Shown here: positions 6,082 through 11,073 of the stretch, one piece after another
Position numbering within the stretch: the first letter of the stretch is position 1
How the letters are laid out: each line of letters starts with the position of its first letter
From: Anaerolineae bacterium
GTDB taxonomy: Bacteria > Chloroflexota > Anaerolineae > Aggregatilineales > Phototrophicaceae
NCBI GenBank assembly: GCA_025454715.1
Contig: JALONY010000024.1
Coordinates: forward strand, 1-11,073
DNA length: 11,073 bases
Direction of reading: 5' to 3'
Translations under genes and position numbers: made by a program
The notes under the pieces: generated by a model
What the model saw: only the letters and a program-made list of their open reading frames with translations
Told to the model about the DNA's origin: nothing
The model's database searches: none

Positions 6082-8247
6082 TCAGCGCCGCCGCATCGCC
6101 CGCCGACCGGTCGATTTGCCGACCAAAATCACCACCGAGCGCGCCGCCACCTTGACCGAGTCTTGGTCGTCCAACAAAAACTCGTCCCCGGGGGCGCAAC
6201 AATCATACGGCGGCTCCGCGTGCGTGTCGGCAAACTTGTGCCACGCCAGCTGGCTCGGCAACGTCGGCAACACGAACTCGTGGTCTTCCCAATGCACGTT
6301 CATCGCGATGTACACGTAATCATCGTCTTGCAGCTCCGACGTGCCCGTGCGCGAGGCGTGCTTGCCGCACAGCAACAGCGCCAGCGTCCGGTTGTGCGCC
6401 GACCAATCGGTCGTCCACGGTTGCGTGGTGTGCCAAGAGATGTCGGGGTAGCCGCTCCCCACCTCGTCACGGTGCGAGAAGTGGTTGCGCCGCCGCAAAA
6501 TCGGGTGCGCCTTGCGAAACGCGATCATCTGTTGGAAGAAGCGGAACAAGTCGCTGTTCTTGTCCACCGAAGACCAATCGAACCAGTTCAGCGCGTTATC
6601 GTGACAATACGTATTGTTATTGCCCTGCTTGCTGTGCCCGACCTCGTCGCCCATCATGATCATCGGCACGCCTTGGCTGACGAACAGCAACGCCACCGCA
6701 TTCTTGACCATCTGGCGGCGCAGCGCGTTGACTTGCGGGTCGCTGGTCTCGCCCTCTACCCCGCAGTTCCAGCCATAATTGGTGTTGGTGCCGTCGCGGT
6801 TTTCTTCACCATTGGCCGCGTTGTGCTTGCGGTTATAGCTGTACAAGTCCATCAACGTAAACCCGTCGTGGCAGGTGATGAAGTTGATCGACGCCCGCGT
6901 GCCGCGCCCGCTGTACATGTCGGGTGAGCCTTGGATGCGCTCGGCGGCCTCCCACGCTTGCTCAGGGTCGCCTTTCAAGAAGCGCCGCAACGTGTCGCGG
7001 TATTTGCCGTTCCACTCCGCCCAGCGCCCATAGGCCGGAAACGACCCGACCTGATACATCCCGCCCGCGTCCCACGCCTCGGCGATTAATTTGGTATTGG
7101 CCAAAATCGGGTCGTGCGCCAGCGCTTCGAGCAACGGCGGGTTGGCCAACGGCGTACCGTTGGCGTCACGCCCCAAAATCGACGCGAGGTCGAACCGGAA
7201 GCCGTCGATGTGGTACTCCGACACCCAATAGCGCAGGCAGTCCAGCACCATCGCCCGCACCGCCGGATGGTTGCAGTTGAGCGTGTTGCCCGTCCCGCTG
7301 AAGTTGTAATAGCGCCCGTCGGGCGTCAGCATGTAATAGGTCTTGTTGTCCAGCCCGCGAAAGCTGATGGTATGGCCGCGGTGATCGCCCTCGGCAGTGT
7401 GGTTGAAGACCACGTCCAGCACCACCTCGATACCGCTCCGGTGTAGGTCGCGCACCAGCGTCTTGAACTCATCGACCTGCATCCCCAGCCGCCCCATCGC
7501 CGCGAGGCCAGCCTTCGGGGCGAAAAACCCCAGCGTGCTGTAGCCCCAATAATTGCTCAGGCGCTCACCGCTGAACGGGTTGTAGCGGTCATACTCCCAC
7601 TCGTCGAACTCGAACACCGGCATCAGCTCGACACAGTTCACCCCCAACGCCTTGAGGTAAGGGATTTTCTCGCGGATGGCCGCGAACGTGCCGGGGAACT
7701 TCACCCGTGACGACGGGTGGCGGGTGAAGCCGCGCACGTGCATCTCGTAAATCACGAGGTCTTCCAGCGGCGTATTCAGTTGCCGGTCATCGCCCCAGTC
7801 GTAATCGTCATACGGGATTTGCGCCCGAAACGGGTACGGGTCGTCATCGTGCGAGGTATCGCCCCACACGTTGCGCCCGCTGATTTTGCGCGCATACGGG
7901 TCGAGTAAGATGGTCGAGGGGTCGAAGCGGTGGCCACGGTGCGGCTCGTAGGGGCCATCCACCCGAAACCCATACTCCACCTGCTCGGGGTCGAGGGCAA
8001 ACACGATCATCGCCCACACGTTCCCCACCCGAAACTCGGGCAAGAACGGGATTTCGACCCACGGGGCACGCTCGCCCTTCTGGAACAAGACCAGCGTCAC
8101 CGCCGTGGCATGATACGAAAACACCGAAAAATTAACCCCGCCCGGCACGATGGTCGCACCGAACGGGTAAGGCTTGCCAGCACGCAACCCCATCCCCTGA
8201 TACTCATGGGTCGGGTGCGAATCGATGGGGGTTGGGATGATGCTCAT
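6082..8247 (-). CDS. glgX: glycogen debranching enzyme (isoamylase-type, GH13)
   Basis: Hydrolyses alpha-1,6 branch points of glycogen or limit dextrins in the cytoplasm. The N-terminal CBM48-like domain spans about 25-125 (GKPYPFGAT, VEYGFRVDGPY), and the GH13 barrel about 160-590. Catalytic residues are visible: region I DVVFNHT (278-284), nucleophile Asp353 in DGFRFDLAS, acid/base Glu390 in IAEAWD, and transition-state Asp461 in TCHDGFTLMDL. The loop HNAANGEENRDG (475-486) and NYGWNCGVEG (490-499) are typical of GlgX/TreX debranching enzymes rather than branching or trehalose-forming relatives. A beta-sandwich follows (about 600-710). At 721 residues it is of TreX/isoamylase size, somewhat longer than the roughly 657-residue E. 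coli GlgX. The ATG at 8247 lacks a clear Shine-Dalgarno; it follows the STAS gene stop by 18 nt, so coupled translation is likely. No glycogen synthase or branching enzyme gene is in the window. Confidence 0.95.
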   Translation of the reverse strand: MSIIPTPIDSHPTHEYQGMGLRAGKPYPFGATIVPGGVNFSVFSYHATAVTLVLFQKGERAPWVEIPFLPEFRVGNVWAMIVFALDPEQVEYGFRVDGPYEPHRGHRFDPSTILLDPYARKISGRNVWGDTSHDDDPYPFRAQIPYDDYDWGDDRQLNTPLEDLVIYEMHVRGFTRHPSSRVKFPGTFAAIREKIPYLKALGVNCVELMPVFEFDEWEYDRYNPFSGERLSNYWGYSTLGFFAPKAGLAAMGRLGMQVDEFKTLVRDLHRSGIEVVLDVVFNHTAEGDHRGHTISFRGLDNKTYYMLTPDGRYYNFSGTGNTLNCNHPAVRAMVLDCLRYWVSEYHIDGFRFDLASILGRDANGTPLANPPLLEALAHDPILANTKLIAEAWDAGGMYQVGSFPAYGRWAEWNGKYRDTLRRFLKGDPEQAWEAAERIQGSPDMYSGRGTRASINFITCHDGFTLMDLYSYNRKHNAANGEENRDGTNTNYGWNCGVEGETSDPQVNALRRQMVKNAVALLFVSQGVPMIMMGDEVGHSKQGNNNTYCHDNALNWFDWSSVDKNSDLFRFFQQMIAFRKAHPILRRRNHFSHRDEVGSGYPDISWHTTQPWTTDWSAHNRTLALLLCGKHASRTGTSELQDDDYVYIAMNVHWEDHEFVLPTLPSQLAWHKFADTHAEPPYDCCAPGDEFLLDDQDSVKVAARSVVILVGKSTGRRAMRRR

Positions 8248-8265
8248 CGCGAGCCCGTAGCCGGT

Positions 8266-8601
8266 CTAGGGCAGGCGCGCCAGCGCCGTCGCCGTATCGC
8301 GGTACGTCTCGAACAAGTCGGCAAAGCCGGTGATGCTCAGGATGTCCCAGACCTCTTCCGACATCCCCGCCAGCATCATCCGCCCGCGCCGCTGGTCAAT
8401 CGCCCGATACAGCGACAACAACAAGCGCAGCGCAGCGCTCGACAAATACGTAACACCCGACAAATCGAGGACGACTTGCGGGGCGTGCGCCTGCACTTGC
8501 ATCAACACTTGGTCGTAAATGGTGGAGGTCACTCGGCCATTCAGTTGGCCGCCCAGCGACACGATCGTACACGAAGAAAGCTGCTCGATGTTGAGAACCA
8601 T
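8266..8601 (-). CDS. STAS-domain protein, anti-sigma-factor antagonist type
   Basis: A 111-residue single STAS domain of the SpoIIAA/RsbV kind. The pattern VVLDLSGVTYLSSAALRLLLSLY (about 43-65) matches the conserved strand-Asp-Ser-helix core, with Asp46 and the phosphorylatable serine at Ser54 or Ser55. The family works by partner switching: the unphosphorylated form binds an anti-sigma kinase and frees its partner, and phosphorylation of the serine ends this. No kinase, phosphatase or sigma-factor gene is nearby, so the partners must lie elsewhere. It is the first gene of a likely two-gene unit with glgX (18-nt gap), an unusual companion. The ATG at 8601 has no strong Shine-Dalgarno. A role in carbon-storage control is only inferred from the neighbour. 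Confidence 0.88.
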   Translation of the reverse strand: MVLNIEQLSSCTIVSLGGQLNGRVTSTIYDQVLMQVQAHAPQVVLDLSGVTYLSSAALRLLLSLYRAIDQRRGRMMLAGMSEEVWDILSITGFADLFETYRDTATALARLP

Positions 8602-8643
8602 AATCAGGGGTGGCTTTCAAAAGGATAATCGAAAATCGGACGG

Positions 8644-8651
8644 AAACGTTT
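8644..8651. promoter_or_regulatory. LacI-operator-like palindrome in the STAS-glgX leader
   Basis: AAACGTTT is a perfect palindrome within GGAAACGTTTTC, the centre type bound by LacI-family repressors. Relative to the cre consensus (TGWAANCGNTWNCA), the 14-mer 8641-8654 misses three defined positions. It lies about 10-17 nt past the predicted start of transcription, a repressing position. A single eight-base palindrome can arise by chance. Confidence 0.3.
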
Positions 8652-8667
8652 TCTCACAATTTGCTTA

Positions 8668-8676
8668 AGTATAACA
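8668..8676 (-). promoter_or_regulatory. extended -10 promoter of the STAS-glgX unit
   Basis: The minus strand reads TGTTATACT: TG, one base, then TATACT (8668-8673, 5 of 6 consensus positions). No good -35 stands at 16-18 nt. Transcription would start near 8661 and leave about 60 nt of leader before the ATG at 8601. Confidence 0.5.
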
Positions 8677-8727
8677 GGTGACCAATGGTTTGACGATAAA
8701 GCTTGGACTATTCCGACAAAAGACTCA

Positions 8728-8760
8728 TGTGCGCCCCATCTGATTGTGACGGGGCGCACA
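8728..8760 (-). terminator. hairpin downstream of the S41 peptidase gene
   Basis: A perfect 10-bp stem, TGTGCGCCCC / GGGGCGCACA, with a 13-nt loop lies 24 nt past the peptidase stop. On the minus strand the tract after it (TGAGTCTTTTG) has a short T run. It separates the peptidase transcript from the STAS promoter further along. Confidence 0.65.
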
Positions 8761-8784
8761 AACTTTCCTGTCGTATGGCGAGGC

Positions 8785-10287
8785 TTATTGCCCAGACAAC
8801 AGCGTGATGGCCTCGTTCAGCAACACATCTTCCTCGGCGAACAAGGTTTCGGCAGTCACCGGCACCCGCCGCGTCGGGACAATCCCGATGCCCTCGATGT
8901 GGATGTTGCCATCGACATCGACCGAGCGTGAGACCGTCATGCGGATGGTCACGCCCTCCGGCATCTCGAAGTCCTCGACCCCGCCGCCCAGCCCCGCCGT
9001 CGGGTAAAACCCGACCACCTCGGCGCGGTCGTCGATGGTCAGGTTATAGGCGAAGCGCTCACACGCGCTGGCGCAGTCGGGCCCGATCAACACCACCACA
9101 TCACCCAAGAATTGCAGGTTTTCGCTGGGCGGGTACAACATCGACTGGGCAAGCGGGTCGAAGAAGAACTCGCCGGTCTCCTCGCTAAACTCGCCCCGCC
9201 CGCCCGTAATCAAGCGCTCGGTGAAGAAGTACGCCGACATCTGGTCAGCCAAGAAGCCGCTGCCGCCGCCGTTTTGGCGCATGTCGATAATCAAGCTGCC
9301 GATGCCCTCACGGTTCATCTGCCCAATCATCCGCTCCCACAGCAAAATCGACAACAATTGCGTGTCGAAGAACGAGGTGATTTTGGCGTACACGATCCCG
9401 CTGTCCAAAATCTCGTACTCCACCGGCAATTCCCACCCCGTGATGGGCGCGTCGGGCGAGTAAAAGAAGCTGTCGAACTCCTGCTCGACGGCCAACGTCA
9501 CCATCCGCGCACCGCTGGCCGTCTCCAGCTCGACCTCGACCGGCGGGGTGCCCAGCGGGAAGCGCGTCGCCCAGCGCATCTGCCCGAGGCGGCGGTTGTG
9601 CGCCGTGCTATACGTCTCCGACAGCGGCACCGCACGGCTCACCCACTCGGCAATCGGGCGGCCATTGATGCTGATGATTTCATCGCCGACCTGCACCCCC
9701 GCCTGCGCCGCCTCGCTGTCCGGCGTCACATACACCACGTAACTGCGCCGGTCGTCCGTCTCGCGCAGTGCAAAGCCCAAGCCGCCCTCGACCGCCGTCC
9801 GAACCCGATCGACGAACAACCCGAACGGCGACACGTTGACGTGCCCGTCCGGCACGCTCCAAATCACGTCGGCCAAGGCGTCCAGATAAGCTTGAGGGTC
9901 GCCGTTGCGCTCGGCCTCCTCGAAGCGCGGGCGATACTTACGCACCACCGCATCCCAATCCAAGCCCTTGTACTCGTTGAACGCATAATCGGTGCGGAAC
10001 TTCTCGATCATGCTGTCGAAAGCCTCGGTATAGCTCTGGCCGCTAAAATCGACCAACGCCGCACCGGTCGGCTCATACAGCTCAATCTCCTGCTCGCGGG
10101 AGCGGTCGAACGTGAACGGCTCGGCATCGAGGTTGACCACCGAATAGCCCTGCGGGATGGTCACGATCGGGTCGTCGGCGGTGAACAACATCCGGCGCGA
10201 AAACCAGCATTTTGCCACCCACCACCTCGCGCAGCAGCTCAGGGTCTTCCGAGACCACCGTCGAGGCATAGGCCGTAGACCAGCCAC
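8785..10287 (-). CDS. S41 family peptidase, C-terminal part of a frameshifted gene
   Basis: The 500-residue open frame is genuine only from about 10191 (residue 33, MLFTADDP); its first 32 residues are out-of-frame reading of the upstream fragment. Order from there: an N-terminal helical region with DGH at 147-149 (candidate catalytic His), a PDZ domain at about 168-265 (GGLGFAL ... AAQAGVQVGDEIISINGRPI), then the S41 core with DMRQNGGG (335-342) and the nucleophile loop CASACE with Ser407. CtpA-type S41 enzymes have a Lys about 25 residues beyond the Ser; here that stretch reads VGFYPTAGLGGG with no Lys, so a tricorn-like Ser/His mechanism is more likely. S41 proteins cleave near C-termini in the envelope or handle peptides; the target is unknown. 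A signal peptide is encoded by the upstream fragment, so as sequenced this part would lack export. Confidence 0.85.
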   Translation of the reverse strand: MAGLRPMPRRWSRKTLSCCARWWVAKCWFSRRMLFTADDPIVTIPQGYSVVNLDAEPFTFDRSREQEIELYEPTGAALVDFSGQSYTEAFDSMIEKFRTDYAFNEYKGLDWDAVVRKYRPRFEEAERNGDPQAYLDALADVIWSVPDGHVNVSPFGLFVDRVRTAVEGGLGFALRETDDRRSYVVYVTPDSEAAQAGVQVGDEIISINGRPIAEWVSRAVPLSETYSTAHNRRLGQMRWATRFPLGTPPVEVELETASGARMVTLAVEQEFDSFFYSPDAPITGWELPVEYEILDSGIVYAKITSFFDTQLLSILLWERMIGQMNREGIGSLIIDMRQNGGGSGFLADQMSAYFFTERLITGGRGEFSEETGEFFFDPLAQSMLYPPSENLQFLGDVVVLIGPDCASACERFAYNLTIDDRAEVVGFYPTAGLGGGVEDFEMPEGVTIRMTVSRSVDVDGNIHIEGIGIVPTRRVPVTAETLFAEEDVLLNEAITLLSGQ

Positions 10288-10732
10288 CGCCCGACATATC
10301 GCGCTCCTCGAGGAACGGGTCGCCCCACACGTTTTCCCAATACGCCACCGCGAACACCATCACGCCCGCATCGGTCTGGCCGTCTTGGTCAACATCGCGC
10401 AGGCCGCCCCGCGGCTCAATCGGCAGCGACAAGCTGTAGGTAAACGGCGAGGTATAAAAATCCGACGTAATCTGCCCCAACGCCTGCGACTCCGGCGGGA
10501 ACAAATACGACTTGTTCCGGTCAACGAAACCGGCTTGGTCTTCGAGGATAATCAAGGGCGCTGCCGAGCCAATCGTAAAAAACGGGTTGGTATAGGTCAC
10601 CGACCCCGTAATCACCACCGGCCCCCCCTCATCATTGATGACCGTGGCAGGTGGCGCGTCTTGCCCAAAGGTCGGAACCACCGCCACCACGCAAGCCGCC
10701 AACACCATCCACATCCGTCGTATCGCGTTCAT
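10082..10732 (-). CDS. S41 family peptidase, N-terminal part of a frameshifted gene, with signal peptide
   Basis: From the ATG at 10732 the protein starts MNAIRRMWMVLAACVVAVVP, a signal peptide (basic n-region, hydrophobic core), then a beta-rich region with RGGLRDVDQDGQTDAGVMVF and ending coherently at GGKMLVFAPD near 10190. After that the frame turns into Arg/His/Pro-rich nonsense up to the stop at 10082, while the sensible protein continues in the next frame as LFTADDPIVTIPQGY. I chose this start because GGAG lies 5 nt upstream and the signal peptide begins here; the frame is open back to 10816 but those codons look non-coding. The PDZ and S41 domains belong to the downstream fragment. Joining the frames gives a protein of about 650 residues. 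It may be a sequencing or assembly error or a true disabling mutation. Confidence 0.75.
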   Translation of the reverse strand: MNAIRRMWMVLAACVVAVVPTFGQDAPPATVINDEGGPVVITGSVTYTNPFFTIGSAAPLIILEDQAGFVDRNKSYLFPPESQALGQITSDFYTSPFTYSLSLPIEPRGGLRDVDQDGQTDAGVMVFAVAYWENVWGDPFLEERDMSGGGWSTAYASTVVSEDPELLREVVGGKMLVFAPDVVHRRRPDRDHPAGLFGGQPRCRAVHVRPLPRAGD

Positions 10733-10772
10733 CAAGCTCCGCTCCCACCAGTTAACACGCAACGTGACTTTC

Positions 10773-10800
10773 ATTATCCCGCGCCTGCCCAATTGTGCAA
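10773..10800 (-). promoter_or_regulatory. candidate promoter of the S41 peptidase gene
   Basis: On the minus strand TTGCAC (10795-10800) and GATAAT (10773-10778, 5 of 6 consensus positions) are 16 nt apart. Initiation near 10766 would give a leader of about 34 nt ahead of the ATG at 10732. The -35 is poor. Confidence 0.4.
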
Positions 10801-10807
10801 CTGCCCT

Positions 10808-10823
10808 ATTAGGCAAGCCTAAT
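10808..10823. promoter_or_regulatory. perfect inverted repeat, candidate operator in the divergent promoter region
   Basis: ATTAGGC-AA-GCCTAAT has 7-bp perfect arms and a 2-nt centre. It covers the -35 position of the plus-strand promoter (TATACT at 10838) and lies 8 nt upstream of the minus-strand -35. The TTAGGC half-sites recall DtxR/IdeR/MntR-type metal-repressor boxes, but no regulator gene is near. Confidence 0.5.
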
Positions 10824-10837
10824 CTGCCGAGTTCGGG

Positions 10838-10843
10838 TATACT
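10838..10843 (+). promoter_or_regulatory. candidate -10 element of the SH3b-like gene
   Basis: TATACT matches 5 of 6 consensus positions, with initiation expected near 10850 and a leader of about 36 nt before the ATG at 10886. No -35 hexamer is recognisable; the palindrome occupies that place, so an activator or repressor may act there. Confidence 0.4.
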
Positions 10844-10885
10844 TCAGCCATATCCCAAACACACCACATCCCGCAGGGGGCAAGC

Positions 10886-11073
10886 ATGAGCGATTGCACC
10901 GCCATCATCCGAGGCATCCCGCACATCCCGTCCGTGACCGAGGTCAACGTCCGCACCGCGCCCTCGACCGTCGCGTCGCTGGCCTTTACCGTGCCGGTCG
11001 GCATGGACAGCCTCAGCATCCTCGACATCCAGCCCGACACCGAGGGCAAGGCCAAAGACGGCAAGGTCTATCA
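10886..11073 (+). CDS. SH3b-like domain protein (5' end only)
   Basis: The window holds only the first 62 codons. The start is supported by AGGGGG (10875-10880), 5 nt upstream. The protein begins MSDCTAIIRGIPHIPSV, then VNVRTAPSTVASLAFTVPVG, which is the bacterial SH3 (SH3b) signature in which a conserved NVRxxPS segment is followed by a strand and a V/P-G turn. LDIQPDTEGKAKDGKVY fits the next strands. There is no signal peptide, so this copy may be cytoplasmic or exported by another route. SH3b domains bind peptidoglycan or proteins and often precede a hydrolase or peptidase domain, which would lie beyond the window. It is divergent from the S41 peptidase gene and shares its control region. 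The rest of the protein cannot be judged. Confidence 0.7.
   Translation, partial: MSDCTAIIRGIPHIPSVTEVNVRTAPSTVASLAFTVPVGMDSLSILDIQPDTEGKAKDGKVY

Noticed and set aside
6054..6087. Possible terminator of glgX made of AGCGC/GCGCT repeats
   Set aside because: The best stem is only 5 bp with a 10-nt loop and no T run.
9112..10278. A 388-codon plus-strand open frame opposite the S41 peptidase
   Set aside because: Arg/His/Leu-rich shadow without motifs, opposite a protein with clear PDZ and S41 core.
10732..10816. N-terminal extension of the peptidase starting at 10816
   Set aside because: These 28 codons lie before a good signal peptide with its own GGAG, and the candidate promoter -10 (10773-10778) falls inside them.

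Overview
The window looks like a GC-rich chromosomal segment of a chloroflexote, most likely class Anaerolineae. The basis is protein style, not a database match: a PDZ-containing S41 peptidase, a two-helix double zinc-ribbon protein, an SH3b-type start like those seen in that class, and a carotenoid operon with a fused archaeal/actinobacterial-type lycopene cyclase. I see no transposase, integrase, CRISPR array, tRNA or rRNA. Both window edges cut through a gene.

Layout. Positions 1-3557 (minus strand) hold a carotenoid operon, transcribed leftward: phytoene synthase crtB, a fused CrtYc/CrtYd lycopene cyclase, a small four-helix membrane protein of unknown function, and an open frame joining an alpha/beta hydrolase to a tocopherol-cyclase-like domain that leaves the window at base 1. 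Positions 3558-3889 are a divergent intergenic region. Pyruvate kinase (3890-5350, plus strand) follows and ends at a perfect hairpin that also lies downstream of a convergent membrane zinc-ribbon gene (5442-6005, minus). Next come glgX, a glycogen debranching enzyme, and just upstream of it a STAS-domain anti-sigma-factor antagonist (6082-8601, minus), probably one transcript from an extended -10 promoter with a LacI-operator-like palindrome beside it. Positions 8785-10732 (minus) hold a secreted S41 peptidase broken by a frameshift near 10189-10198. A divergent promoter region carrying a perfect ATTAGGC palindrome separates it from the start of an SH3b-like gene (10886 onward, plus).

How the genes work together. 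CrtB makes phytoene and the lycopene cyclase closes beta-rings; the desaturase needed between them (CrtI type) is not in the window. The hydrolase/tocopherol-cyclase-like product and the small membrane protein are translationally coupled to the carotenoid genes and may act on carotenoids or isoprenoid lipids, but that is inference. Pyruvate kinase and GlgX are central carbon and glycogen enzymes. The peptidase and SH3b genes share a control region and may be co-regulated.

Most notable: the in-frame hydrolase/tocopherol-cyclase-like junction that keeps its own ribosome-binding site and ATG, the frameshifted peptidase, the STAS-glgX pairing with an operator-like site, the metalloregulator-like palindrome, and a pyruvate kinase with the residue signature of the K+-independent class. 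I found nothing I would call a wholly new defence or mobile system.
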